A stretch of 64,000 bases of DNA from Dictyobacter formicarum (lineage in GTDB: Bacteria > Chloroflexota > Ktedonobacteria > Ktedonobacterales > Ktedonobacteraceae), in NCBI RefSeq assembly GCF_016587435.1, contig NZ_BNJJ01000008.1:248001-312000 (forward strand). Reading direction: 5' to 3'. Each line of letters starts with the position of its first letter. Positions within the stretch are counted from its first letter, which is position 1. Position numbers and translations under genes: made by a program. Positions 1 through 8,773 of this stretch are shown here, one piece after another. Below the pieces are notes generated by a model. The model saw only the letters and a program-made list of their open reading frames with translations, was not told the DNA's origin and ran no database searches.

Positions 1-88
1 TCTTTTTACCTGCCATAATAAATAAATTATATCAGGTCACCGCTTGGTTGCTTTTGGGCGGTGATATTGTTCTTCAAACAGACTTGAA

Positions 89-382
89 TTAGTAGGGTTT
101 TTGTTTCCAGATCGAGGTGATCACTGGCTTTCCGGAGCGCTTATCTAAATAATAATAAATGCCAATAGCATAGCCGTTATATTTGCAAAGCATCATATTT
201 GGTTTGACTACTTCTCCATGGCGGTAGACATCAGCAGCATCTTCTTCAGTTAACCCCCATTGCCTGGCTTTGGTGTAAAAGTTTCTGGTATAGTAAATAC
301 CCCTTGTCCACTGTGCTTTAGTCGGCAGGATTTGCTCTTCGGCAATTTTTAATAATTTAGCAAACTCAGAATATAATCCCAT
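89..382 (-). CDS. Small DUF4258-like protein
   Basis: A 97-residue soluble protein. The C-terminal half (about residues 45-97) has the pattern of small DUF4258/BrnT-like beta folds: a helix with 'EEDAADVY', a short strand, then 'KYNGYAIGIYYY' and a final 'PVITSIWK' strand. Some members of those folds are toxin-like nucleases, but I see no diagnostic catalytic residues, so no activity is assigned. No strong Shine-Dalgarno precedes the ATG. The gene lies at the AT-rich left edge of the defence-type island and is read in the same direction as the primase-like gene, 433 bases away. The family assignment is by eye and tentative. Confidence 0.55.
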   Translation of the reverse strand: MGLYSEFAKLLKIAEEQILPTKAQWTRGIYYTRNFYTKARQWGLTEEDAADVYRHGEVVKPNMMLCKYNGYAIGIYYYLDKRSGKPVITSIWKQKPY

Positions 383-815
383 ATTTACATCTAATTCTAA
401 AAAAACAATAAAAATATGAATGTTATTTAGCTTACAAAGACAATAACATTCTAAAAAACCGGTGAAAACTTGTTTTTCTTAGCTTTATTTGAAATGACAA
501 AAAACAGGGTGAAATAGGCAAGGAGGAACAGAAAAGCGCTTGTCGCATTGCTTCCGTAATCCTTGTCCTGTGAGGGGCAAAGCCTTTCTTGTAAATAAAT
601 AGGGTAGTTCTTGTTTCTTTATGATAGCGATTGACTGAGTAAGATACCATCTCTCTCTCTTTACAGTCTAAGTAGCTTTTTTGCTTAAATAGAAGTATAT
701 GAAACGAAAGAAATACAAACCACCAGGAGCGCAAAAAAGAAGGGGGAGTGATTAGAAAACAGCAACATGAGGTACAACTAGCGCTGTTTTCATTCTTCAA
801 ACCCATTGCTATCTT
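383..815. other. AT-rich gap without a convincing gene
   Basis: A 124-codon frame on the minus strand crosses most of this gap, but its translation has clustered Cys/Ser/Phe runs and a poor start. It looks like chance or a decayed gene. A possible remnant is the stretch near 540-640. No hairpin or mobile-element end was recognised. Confidence 0.4.
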
Positions 816-1469
816 TTATACAGCCAAAGTGAAGTAGGGGAGCTGCATCTGCCAGACAGGAGTATCTTTTGACTTTGCTTGGTTCTCAAATTGGGAAATC
901 AGTGTATCAAGCTCTGACTGCCGCTCCGCAATGCTAAGAGGTGTATCAGGAACGTGGCGAAGGGTCAAGCTTAGAGCATGGCCGCTATTTAAAAGGGTGA
1001 TGGTATTTAGCTGCCTTGCTGCCTCTAACATACTTGCTTTAATCAGCACATGGAGATTATCTGGATCTGCGTATTCGGTATAACTTTGCAGCAGGTTTTT
1101 AACCAGCGCATTTTCTATATAATTAATCTTGTGGTTGTCATGAGCACAATGTGCCAGGTGGATAGCTATAAAAGGATCATTATTGGTAAACACAAAACCT
1201 ATGCCTTGATATCGGCCAGAATTTAGTGCATGAAGTGCTTGCGTATAGGTTCCCCAGGAGTTAGGATCTTGCATTGCTGCCTCTCTGTGTGTTTTGGGGC
1301 AGATAAGCACTGTCTTCTTGTGCGTATCAATCCACTGGTGTCTCCAGACGATAAATTGAGGGTAGGGAAGAAGCTCTCTTAGATATCCTTTTTCAAAGCG
1401 TTCTTTTAATTCCGAAGCGTAATTTGTATAAAAGTCTGCCTGTTCTTGTCGGTAATGTTCCCAGCTCAT
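816..1469 (-). CDS. Primase/polymerase-like protein with degenerate active site
   Basis: A 217-residue protein resembling the N-terminal prim-pol-type domain found on plasmid and phage primase-helicases: 'VWRHQWID' near residue 41, 'WGTYTQALHALNSGRYQGIGFVFT' around residues 72-95, then 'DPFIAIHLAHC'. In that family the last motif normally reads 'vgIDLDHC', supplying two metal-binding aspartates. Here these are His104 and Ala106, while His107 and Cys108 remain, so polymerase/primase activity is doubtful. No helicase domain follows; the protein ends about where one would begin. A TATAAT-like box lies only about 20 bases upstream of the ATG, giving a short leader without Shine-Dalgarno. Likely a phage- or plasmid-derived fragment inside the island, possibly repurposed. 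Confidence 0.6.
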   Translation of the reverse strand: MSWEHYRQEQADFYTNYASELKERFEKGYLRELLPYPQFIVWRHQWIDTHKKTVLICPKTHREAAMQDPNSWGTYTQALHALNSGRYQGIGFVFTNNDPFIAIHLAHCAHDNHKINYIENALVKNLLQSYTEYADPDNLHVLIKASMLEAARQLNTITLLNSGHALSLTLRHVPDTPLSIAERQSELDTLISQFENQAKSKDTPVWQMQLPYFTLAV

Positions 1470-1571
1470 AATAAGGAGGGATTATAGAAAAAGGGATTGA
1501 AAAAAACTGTAAGCAGGGTTTCACATGGCGCATAGTGTTGCCAACTATAAGGATTTACTGTTTCTAACATA

Positions 1572-1799
1572 TTAGAAAGGGAGCAATTCCGCAGCGCTGA
1601 CTTTTAATGTTTTGGCGATCTTATATAGGGTTCTTATGGTCGGGTTCCTTTCTCCCCGTTCAATCATCCCAATATAGGTGCGATGCATAGCCAGTTTTGC
1701 CGCTAGCTCTTCCTGGCTTAACCCCTGTGCTTTTCTGATGTGTTGCAGCCTGGTTCCGAATTTCTGCAGAACATCTCTGTGTGTTATCTGTTTTCCCAT
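1572..1799 (-). CDS. XRE-family (HTH_3) transcriptional regulator
   Basis: A 75-residue protein that is almost entirely one Cro/C1-type helix-turn-helix (about residues 14-70): 'LQHIRKAQGLSQEELA' and 'MHRTYIGMIERGERNP'. Size and sequence resemble controller (C) proteins of restriction-modification systems. That fits its place upstream of a type I restriction locus, although the locus is 300 bases away and separated by a divergent small gene. Two operator-like inverted repeats lie immediately upstream of its start, between it and the divergent microprotein, so autoregulation is a reasonable inference. It could instead serve the neighbouring phage-like genes. Confidence 0.85.
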   Translation of the reverse strand: MGKQITHRDVLQKFGTRLQHIRKAQGLSQEELAAKLAMHRTYIGMIERGERNPTIRTLYKIAKTLKVSAAELLPF

Positions 1800-1812
1800 C
1801 TTCCTGATGGTA

Positions 1813-1851
1813 GATACTTAAGAGTATCATTTGCTACATACTCCTTGTATC
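1813..1851. promoter_or_regulatory. Two tandem operator-like inverted repeats
   Basis: Site 1 is GATACT-TAAG-AGTATC at 1813-1828. Site 2 is CATACT-CCT-TGTATC at 1837-1851, an imperfect copy of the same half-sites. The two lie in the divergent region between the XRE gene and the microprotein, as expected for C-box-type operators. Binding by the adjacent XRE protein is inferred. Confidence 0.55.
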
Positions 1852-1857
1852 AATCTA

Positions 1858-1866
1858 TGGTATAAT
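1858..1866 (+). promoter_or_regulatory. Extended -10 promoter element (TGG-TATAAT)
   Basis: A perfect TATAAT at 1861-1866 is preceded by TGn, an extended -10 that does not need a good -35. A start about 7 bases downstream would fall within a few bases of the ATG at 1875, making the transcript nearly leaderless. The operator repeats lie just upstream, in position to act on it. Confidence 0.5.
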
Positions 1867-1874
1867 TCAAACCC

Positions 1875-2030
1875 ATGCAACAAAAGGATACAAAAAGGAT
1901 AATAGAAGACCTGGAACAATCACTCAAGAACTTAATGCTTATGAGCGAACTTCTGACGCTTGAGTGTAGTATGCTTGCGAAATTTTTAAAGGTTCAGATC
2001 GATGCTCTTCCGGAATCGCGTAAATCTTAA
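1875..2030 (+). CDS. 51-residue helical microprotein, near-leaderless
   Basis: The frame starts at ATG 1875 and ends at TAA 2030, giving a 51-residue peptide that begins MQQKDTKRIIEDLEQ. Heptad-like leucines ('LEQSLKNLMLMSELLTLE') suggest one amphipathic or coiled-coil helix. No Shine-Dalgarno is present, but an extended -10 ends 8 bases before the ATG and a hairpin terminator follows at 2076, so it has its own transcription unit. It is divergent from the XRE gene and convergent with the restriction operon. Function is unknown; a small partner or anti-regulator of the XRE protein is only a guess. Confidence 0.5.
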   Translation: MQQKDTKRIIEDLEQSLKNLMLMSELLTLECSMLAKFLKVQIDALPESRKS

Positions 2031-2075
2031 CTTCTATTTAAAGCCATGTTTGGTGAAAGATTGAGGCTTGAATAA

Positions 2076-2112
2076 AAACTCCTACAGAAAGATCTGGCCT
2101 CTGCAGGAGTTT
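2076..2112. terminator. Hairpin between microprotein and hsdM-S
   Basis: Arms AAACTCCTACAGA and TCTGCAGGAGTTT pair with one mismatch. The A-rich left edge and T-rich right edge suit termination from both convergent sides. Confidence 0.6.
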
Positions 2113-2137
2113 ATGGCTAATGTCCAATGAGGTGTTG

Positions 2138-4702
2138 CTAGGAGAGATGGAATAAGGATCCTTGTTTTATTTCAACCAATTCTGGCATTGTCTCAATTTC
2201 CTCATTTTCCGCAGTTTTTGGTAAACCAGGCTCTAATTCTATCTCTGCTGAATCCATAATATCATTATCGGTTCCAGCTGTTTCTGTATCAACAGTTAAT
2301 GGCTCTGACTCTTCAGTCAGCCAGACTTCAGATATTTTATCCTTGATTTTTTGCTCAAAGATTTCAATCAGTCTCTTATTGGCATTAATGATTTTTTGTT
2401 CCTCCTCAATCTGTGCAACGATTTGCTCTTGGATTTCGAGAGGTGGGAGAAATACAGGAACTCTATGTGCATTTTTTCTGTCTAAAGAAGGTACAGCAGC
2501 TACATTGTCGCCTAAAGATTTTAGATCGATTGACTCTAAAAGATATTTAATAAATTTACAATTGTTACCATTAAACTCTTTTACAAAAAGCGCTGTATTA
2601 TGTGGCCAGAAATAATCCGATTCTATCAGATGGACTTTCCCAATAGTACCACTTCTTCCTGTTACTACACCGGGACCCTTCTCTTTTTTTTCATTATGAT
2701 ATCCTATGATACCATTTGAACCAATTACAGGAACATCTCCTTCTTTAAATTGGGTTTTGGGTAGATCATAACCACGTTGCAAGGTGATAATTTCACCTAA
2801 TTGTTTACTGGGCCATGTTGGATCAACTTTAATTTTTGGTTTCCAGGCGGCGACTACATGCTTAGCTCCGTCAATAATTTTTTGATAGTTTTCGAGCTCT
2901 GCAACAATTTCTTGCTGTATCTTCAATGGCGGCAAAGGAATTTGAATTGCATTTAAACTATCTTGATTAAGTTTTGGCTGTGCTGAACCAGTAATATGAT
3001 TTTCTAAATTCATTGAATTTAATAAAACTTCAACAAATTTTTGCGTTGCCGTATTGGAAAATTTTAAGATATGGGCGTGATTGTTGACCCATGTCTTGCC
3101 ACTAATTGAAAAAGCAATAGGGGTGTTCCTTGTTAGAAGATTGGCACCATCCTCTGAAACTAATAACAAATCTTCATCAAAAAGATAACCTTCTACATAA
3201 TCAACTATGCCTGAAGCTCCATAATATGGATATATACCTGCAATTCGATCTGATTTGGTTATTGGCTTCCTTTTGCTATCAAGGTTTTGAGCAATCTTTC
3301 CTAATTCTATAAATGGCCATTTGGCATGTCGTTTAAATTGGTTATTTCTATATCTATCTCCAGAAAGGTTATAATCCCCATTTTTTGCAATCTTTGTTTT
3401 TTGAACAATTGTTGCTAAGCTTATATTTTCCTCTTGGTTTAAGTAACTTTGAATAGTTATATTTTCTTGTAAATCTCGCGCATATTGGTGCAGGGTACGT
3501 AATGTTTGTGGTAAATCATTTTTAGCAATAGGACGCCTCTGTGCTCCCAAGTCAAATCCATCATTCTCTACTTTAACAAATAGAATGCTATCAGTTTTAC
3601 TTGCTAAATTTTTATCCATAAACAATATACTGGTCTTAACTCCTGAATACGGTTGAAATACTCCGGAAGGTAAAGATACAACTGCCCATAAATACTTCTC
3701 AACCAGCATTTTCCGTAAAGCCTTGTAAGATTTGCCAGATTGAAAAATGATCCCTTCTGGGACAATAATGCCAGCTCGTCCGTGATTATTCAGATGTTCA
3801 GCGATATAATCGACAAAGAGGATCTCAGACCGACTTGCCGGAATAGAGAAACGTGTGTGTGGGCGAATACCGCCTTTGGGCGACATAAAAGGAGGATTTG
3901 CCATGATAATATCAAAGGTTTCATCCCAGCGTTCTTCGCTAGTTAAAGAGTCATACTCATATCCTTGAGGATTTTGAAAACCATGTAGGTACATGTTTAC
4001 TAAGGAGAGCCGCACCATGTCAGGAGAGATATCATATCCTACAAAATTTGACATGAGCTTTTCTTTATCATCGGGATTTAGTAAGTCACCCGGATACTCT
4101 TTGGTATTTTGCCTTAAGATATGCTTATATGAGGAGATTAAAAATCCAGCAGTACCACAGGCAGGGTCTAAGATCGTTTCGTTTTTTTGAGGATCAAGAA
4201 CCGCGACGATAAAATCAATGATATGGCGAGGTGTTCTAAACTGTCCTGCATCACCTTGAGAACCTAAGATTGAAAGCAAATATTCAAACGCATCACCAAG
4301 CTTTTCACTGTGATCGTAAGAAAAGGCATTAATTTGTTTTAGAAATAGGTTTAAGGTCTCAGGATCGCGGTAAGGAAGGAATGCTCCTTTTAAGATGTTG
4401 CGAAATAGTTCTGGAAGTTCTGGATTAAGGGGCATTTTTTCAAGCGCCTCAATGTACAAATTGAGGCGCGCAATCCCACCTAAGCGTGAATCAAGCAGTT
4501 TGTCCCATGAATACTTAGCATATTCACCAACAAAGAACGATGGATCGCCGCCTAAATCAACTGACTCCTTGTCCATATCATCCATAAACTTATAGATAAG
4601 AGCAGTCGTGATTTGTGCTACCTGGGCTTTAGGATCCGGTTCTTTTCCAACGAGAATATCTCGGGCGGTATCTATTCTCCGCTTTGTCTCTTGATTCAAC
4701 AC
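2138..4702 (-). CDS. hsdM: Type I restriction-modification fused methyltransferase-specificity subunit
   Basis: An 854-residue fusion. Residues 1 to about 450 are an N6-adenine methyltransferase of HsdM type: an N-terminal helical domain, SAM motif 'DPACGTAGF' (179-187) and catalytic 'NPPF' (269-272). From about 461 onward come two HsdS-type target-recognition modules, beginning 'KWPFIELGKIAQ' and, near 650, 'WPSKQLGEIITLQRGYDLP', each followed by a conserved helix ('LPPLKIQQEIVAELE', 'LPPLEIQEQIVAQIE'). HsdM and HsdS are usually separate chains. It follows hsdR by 17 bases; the Shine-Dalgarno AAGGAG sits just after the hsdR stop and the start codon is GTG. Expected to methylate host DNA and give sequence specificity to the HsdR complex. 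The C-terminal 60 residues are acidic and not recognised. Confidence 0.9.
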   Translation of the reverse strand: MLNQETKRRIDTARDILVGKEPDPKAQVAQITTALIYKFMDDMDKESVDLGGDPSFFVGEYAKYSWDKLLDSRLGGIARLNLYIEALEKMPLNPELPELFRNILKGAFLPYRDPETLNLFLKQINAFSYDHSEKLGDAFEYLLSILGSQGDAGQFRTPRHIIDFIVAVLDPQKNETILDPACGTAGFLISSYKHILRQNTKEYPGDLLNPDDKEKLMSNFVGYDISPDMVRLSLVNMYLHGFQNPQGYEYDSLTSEERWDETFDIIMANPPFMSPKGGIRPHTRFSIPASRSEILFVDYIAEHLNNHGRAGIIVPEGIIFQSGKSYKALRKMLVEKYLWAVVSLPSGVFQPYSGVKTSILFMDKNLASKTDSILFVKVENDGFDLGAQRRPIAKNDLPQTLRTLHQYARDLQENITIQSYLNQEENISLATIVQKTKIAKNGDYNLSGDRYRNNQFKRHAKWPFIELGKIAQNLDSKRKPITKSDRIAGIYPYYGASGIVDYVEGYLFDEDLLLVSEDGANLLTRNTPIAFSISGKTWVNNHAHILKFSNTATQKFVEVLLNSMNLENHITGSAQPKLNQDSLNAIQIPLPPLKIQQEIVAELENYQKIIDGAKHVVAAWKPKIKVDPTWPSKQLGEIITLQRGYDLPKTQFKEGDVPVIGSNGIIGYHNEKKEKGPGVVTGRSGTIGKVHLIESDYFWPHNTALFVKEFNGNNCKFIKYLLESIDLKSLGDNVAAVPSLDRKNAHRVPVFLPPLEIQEQIVAQIEEEQKIINANKRLIEIFEQKIKDKISEVWLTEESEPLTVDTETAGTDNDIMDSAEIELEPGLPKTAENEEIETMPELVEIKQGSLFHLS

Positions 4703-4719
4703 GCTTCCCGCACTCCTTA

Positions 4720-7290
4720 TTAAGCAAAGTCCTCGGTTTGGACTTTATCATTCACATATTCAATAACCTTATTGCGCCATACCCCTAATGCCTTAAACTC
4801 ATCGAGAGTAAATTTTGGATTAGTAGCAAAACGGGTAAACTGTCGTTTGGCTACAATATCACGGATTTGGACATCCGTAATGTAGGCTTTGAGGAAATTT
4901 CTAATTGCCATTTTATACTGATTTTCAGGATTGTAAAGTCTGATGAACTCTTGGTACTCCTCCTCTAATAATTGGTCTTTTGATTTAAAGGTTTCTTGGC
5001 CTTGCATGATATTTTCAATCATTTCCCGAAGAGAGATCTTGCGATCTGCCTGAACCGATTCACGAAGCTTTTCTAGGGTAAAGGGCTCCTCAGGCTTGTC
5101 CAAAATGGTGTTTTTGACATATTCTTCAACTGTGCCAACTTCACCCTGCTTGTATTTTTCCTGAACAAAGGGGTCATTTTTAAGTGTAGCTTTAAACTGG
5201 CGGAATAATTCGCGATCAACGCGCATACCTTGAAGACCAATGGGTGTGATAGTAAGATTTTTTAATTCATCAGGGAGTGTAACCGTGACTTCATCAATTG
5301 TGGGTTCAAGAGTTTCTTCGCCGGATGTTGTAGCTTTGCGGTTCTTCTTAGGCAGCGAAAGCGCCTGGTTATACTCAAAACCTTTTTCAAAAAACTCGCA
5401 AACTGCAAAAAAGTCGATCAGCTTGAACGCTTCTTTCTTCTTACTGATTTCGCGTTCCTGTTCTGCTTCTTTGAGCTTATATATAAATGTGTGCTCTCTG
5501 GTGCCTCGACCTTTAATCTGAACAAATTCAGTTGGGGAAAAGATTGGTTTCATTAGGCACAAGTTTAGGATATCTTTACAATCGTAGCCTGTTGTCATCA
5601 TTCCTACTGTGATACAAACACGAGTTTTACTGGTTTTATATCCTTCAAGAAAAGCAGAAGAGGAGCCATTTAAATTGTTATTGGCAAAGTTGGTGGTAAA
5701 TTGTTGGGCATTTGAGACGTTGGAAGTGATCTGAACCGCAAAATCAGAGTTATACTTCCCTGGATATATTTCGTCAGCAAACTCGTTAAGCATTTGCGTG
5801 ATCTTTGATGCATGGTTCTGGGTAATACAAAAGATGATGGTTTTCCCGATTTCACCACTGATTGGGTCTTTCAAGGCGTTTTTCAAAAAAGTGGTACAAA
5901 ACACTTTATTAGTGTTCTCCGAGAAGAAGCGTTTCTCAAAATCTTTTTGATAGAAAACTTTTTCCTCTGTAGCTTCCGCTTCTGTATCATTTTCTGGTAC
6001 TTGTTCATCATCCTTTGCAACAGCGACTGCAAAACCCTCATCTGAGAGCAATTGGGTTGTGATATCAGTACGGGCATCAACCACAATCGGGCTTACCAGA
6101 AAACCGTCTGCCACTCCATCAAGCAGACTATACCGATAAGTTGGTTCCTGATTTTCACAACCAAAGGTAGTATAAGTATCAAGTAGATAGCGCTTTTCCA
6201 GTGCTCGGGGGTCTTTAGCACCTAATTCTTTAATATCAATCTCATTGAGATAGTCTTTTGGTGTTGCTGTTAAACCCAGTTTGTAACCATAAAAGTATTC
6301 AAACACCGCTCTACCATTTCCAGAAATGGAGCGGTGAGCTTCATCAGAAATGATCAGATCAAAGTCTGTGGGAGTAAACAGTCTTTTGTATTTCTCCTTT
6401 TTTGTCAGTGTTTGAACTGTTGAAACAACAATGTCTGCGTCGTCCCAGTCACTCCTGTTTTCTTTATAGATTTTGCAGATGTAGTCATTTGATAGGTAGT
6501 AGACAAAATTTTTCTGTGCTTGATCTTCAAGCTCAATGCGATCTACCAGAAAGAGAACGCGTTTTGCCTGGCCGGTTTTGAGAAACAGTTTGATAACCGC
6601 AGCAGAGGTTAAGGTTTTACCAGTACCGGTTGCCATCTCAAAGAGATATCGATTCTTTTTCTCTTTGGCTGCATTTTGGAGAGCATACAGAGCATTTAGT
6701 TGGTATTTGCGTAAAAACTTAAGCTCATGATCAATAATAAAAGCTTGCCTGGTGGTATCATCTTTCCAGGAAGGATCATTTTGATAGTCTGGCAACTGAG
6801 TTAAAACAATGTAGTCTGTGTTGATCGCTTCATTGGCAAGTACCGATGGGTCTGCAATAAGCAGCTTATCCTTTTTTAGTGTTTCAAGGCTCGGAAATGT
6901 TCCGATCCGATAGGGATTGCCCTCTTTTATATCCCAAAAATAGTGTTCCCTGCCATTTGAAAGAATGATATAGCGTACATTTCTGGCCTGAGCGTACTCA
7001 CGTGCTTGTTCCTTGCCATCAAGGGGACTTTTCTCTTCTTTTTTTGCTTCAAGGACAATAAACGGGAAACCTCGCTCATCAAGCAAAAGATAATCAATAT
7101 AGCCATTTTTTGTTTTTTCAAAATCATTTCCAAATTCATCAATGATTTGCTTGGTTAATTTGACATTTTTTTCTAAAACTACATTTGCTTTGCCTGCCGA
7201 TGTATCTAATAATCTCCAGCCTGCGTCTTCAAGCAGTTTATTGATTTTAATACGTGCCTGGGCTTCGCTTGGCATAATTTTTAATCCCAT
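4720..7290 (-). CDS. hsdR: Type I restriction endonuclease subunit R (EcoEI-like)
   Basis: An 856-residue restriction and translocation subunit. The N-terminal PD-(D/E)xK-type nuclease shows Asp66 ('YIDYLLLD') and 'VLEAKK' (79-84). The SF2 helicase follows with Walker A 'MATGTGKT' (219-226), 'DEAH' (316-319), 'TATP' (341-344) and 'GRGTREH' (motif VI region). The C-terminal third matches the EcoEI_R_C type, including a 'QFTRFATNPKFTLDEFKALG' stretch that binds the methylase complex in relatives. All key motifs are present, so it should be active. The first ATG abuts an AAGGA; a start five codons later (MPSEAQARIKIN, 7275) aligns better with relatives by eye. First gene of a two-gene hsdR-hsdMS operon. 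Confidence 0.92.
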   Translation of the reverse strand: MGLKIMPSEAQARIKINKLLEDAGWRLLDTSAGKANVVLEKNVKLTKQIIDEFGNDFEKTKNGYIDYLLLDERGFPFIVLEAKKEEKSPLDGKEQAREYAQARNVRYIILSNGREHYFWDIKEGNPYRIGTFPSLETLKKDKLLIADPSVLANEAINTDYIVLTQLPDYQNDPSWKDDTTRQAFIIDHELKFLRKYQLNALYALQNAAKEKKNRYLFEMATGTGKTLTSAAVIKLFLKTGQAKRVLFLVDRIELEDQAQKNFVYYLSNDYICKIYKENRSDWDDADIVVSTVQTLTKKEKYKRLFTPTDFDLIISDEAHRSISGNGRAVFEYFYGYKLGLTATPKDYLNEIDIKELGAKDPRALEKRYLLDTYTTFGCENQEPTYRYSLLDGVADGFLVSPIVVDARTDITTQLLSDEGFAVAVAKDDEQVPENDTEAEATEEKVFYQKDFEKRFFSENTNKVFCTTFLKNALKDPISGEIGKTIIFCITQNHASKITQMLNEFADEIYPGKYNSDFAVQITSNVSNAQQFTTNFANNNLNGSSSAFLEGYKTSKTRVCITVGMMTTGYDCKDILNLCLMKPIFSPTEFVQIKGRGTREHTFIYKLKEAEQEREISKKKEAFKLIDFFAVCEFFEKGFEYNQALSLPKKNRKATTSGEETLEPTIDEVTVTLPDELKNLTITPIGLQGMRVDRELFRQFKATLKNDPFVQEKYKQGEVGTVEEYVKNTILDKPEEPFTLEKLRESVQADRKISLREMIENIMQGQETFKSKDQLLEEEYQEFIRLYNPENQYKMAIRNFLKAYITDVQIRDIVAKRQFTRFATNPKFTLDEFKALGVWRNKVIEYVNDKVQTEDFA

Positions 7291-7771
7291 TCCTTAAGGA
7301 TGTTGTACACAGTAGTAATTGCATGTTTTGAAAATTAGATCAGTGAAGTGTTATTTATCTATTTGAAATGGCTTAGTAGAAGAAGGTATACTGATTTCCG
7401 TTTACCTACATCTAGTCGTTTTCTACTTCCCCAGCCGTAAAGGTCTAATTGCGTGTACCTAAGTTTACCTATATTTGTTTCTGTTTGCAAGAGATTTAGG
7501 CAACAAAACGAGTGTACAGGTAAAAATCCCTTGAGTTGTGTCCTATCGAGTAATTCTTTTTGGTAAAGCACTATGTGGAATTATGGTTAAAGCAGAAAAG
7601 GGGAGTGACGCGAAGGGAAAGACGTGCAAGACAAAAAGTACTGTATATATTGTAAATAGTGTATATTATACTCGGATTTTTGGAAATACTACGTAAAGGA
7701 TTATGACGAAGACCTGGGGAACATATTCTTGTGGTTTTCTTATATCTAATATGCATTTTAGGAGCCCTCGA
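7291..7771. other. AT-rich intergenic region between hsdR and the TIR gene
   Basis: Divergent spacer holding the promoters of hsdR and the TIR gene. Frames on the minus strand here have no plausible start signals or composition. The +strand frame can be extended to 7703, but AGGAG at 7760-7764 points to the ATG at 7772. No repeats recognised. Confidence 0.5.
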
Positions 7772-8773
7772 ATGACAAATGTAACTGTTTTTTGTTGTTA
7801 TGCACGTGAAGATAAAGGCTATTTACAAAAATTAAGGACTCACTTGAAGCCTTTAGAGCGGAAAAATATTATTTCTGTGTCGCATGATCAGGACATTACC
7901 GCTGGGAGTGAGTGGGAAGAAACAATTAAGGGATATTTAGACACAGCACAAATCATTCTACTTCTTGTCAGCCCTGATTTTATTGCCTCTGACTATTGTT
8001 ACAGTGTGGAGATGACGCGTGCACTTGAGAGACATGAACAGGAGCAAGTAATTGTAATTCCAATTATCGCAAGACCAACGACTTGGCAACATACTCCTTT
8101 TGCTAAATTACAAGTGCTTCCTCCTGGCGCAAAGCCGATTACAGATAATTCGTGGGTTACACAGGATAAAGCACTAGTTGCTATCACTGATGGCATTTCC
8201 CAAATTGCATTAAAACTACAAGGAGCATCAACACAAACTCAAGAGATAGAAGTTCCACTAATGGGACAGAAAGAAGCTGTATACAAGGAGCAAGAAGCGA
8301 TGACAGAACAGAAAGATACGGACAATTTATCCTCTTTAGAAGAAGAACCTACGCCCAATAGTGCCACAGATGATCAGCCGCATAGAAATGCGGTGCTTGA
8401 GCGCAAAGCAGCAAAATTGGATCTAATTCGAGCTAATCTCTCTGCGATGGAAGAGACTATAGATATAGGAACAACCAATGACTTACGTGAGCAATTTGCC
8501 AGTGAATTACATAAAACTATCCGGCAAGCTATATTTGAAATACGCAAGCTAACAAAGAATACTATAGTATTTGCGCCTCTCTTAGAAGATTTAGGATCTA
8601 TTGATGCAATATTACAAAACTTGCGTCAAGCAAAGATTCAAGTGATGATGGCTATTGATGCAATTCCTTCCATCCTGACCAGATCTATATTTAATCAGCA
8701 AATGCCAGAGGATTTTTATCAACATCTCTCTTCTTGTCGTGAGTATTTAGAACAAGCTCTTGATGAATGGTAA
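7772..8773 (+). CDS. TIR-domain protein
   Basis: A 333-residue protein with an N-terminal TIR domain (residues 4 to about 145): 'VFCCYAREDKGYLQKLRTHL', 'DITAGSEWEETI', 'IILLLVSPDFIASDYCYSVEM' and 'VIPIIARPTTW'. Glu80 in 'YCYSVEM' is at the position of the NADase glutamate of active TIR proteins. The C-terminal part (about 200-333) is helical and unrecognised ('LRANLSAMEETI', 'LRQAKIQVMMAID'). The start was set by AGGAG 8 bases upstream. It sits next to a type I restriction operon, which suits a defence effector (NAD+ depletion), but no Thoeris ThsA, CBASS cyclase or STAND partner is present. TIR proteins of this layout also occur outside defence loci. Confidence 0.85.
   Translation: MTNVTVFCCYAREDKGYLQKLRTHLKPLERKNIISVSHDQDITAGSEWEETIKGYLDTAQIILLLVSPDFIASDYCYSVEMTRALERHEQEQVIVIPIIARPTTWQHTPFAKLQVLPPGAKPITDNSWVTQDKALVAITDGISQIALKLQGASTQTQEIEVPLMGQKEAVYKEQEAMTEQKDTDNLSSLEEEPTPNSATDDQPHRNAVLERKAAKLDLIRANLSAMEETIDIGTTNDLREQFASELHKTIRQAIFEIRKLTKNTIVFAPLLEDLGSIDAILQNLRQAKIQVMMAIDAIPSILTRSIFNQQMPEDFYQHLSSCREYLEQALDEW

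Noticed and set aside
432..806. 124-codon minus-strand frame in the first gap
   Set aside because: Cys/Ser/Phe clusters, no ribosome site and no family resemblance; more likely chance in AT-rich DNA.
7772..8773. Thoeris or CBASS assignment for the TIR gene
   Set aside because: No ThsA, nucleotide cyclase or other partner is encoded nearby.
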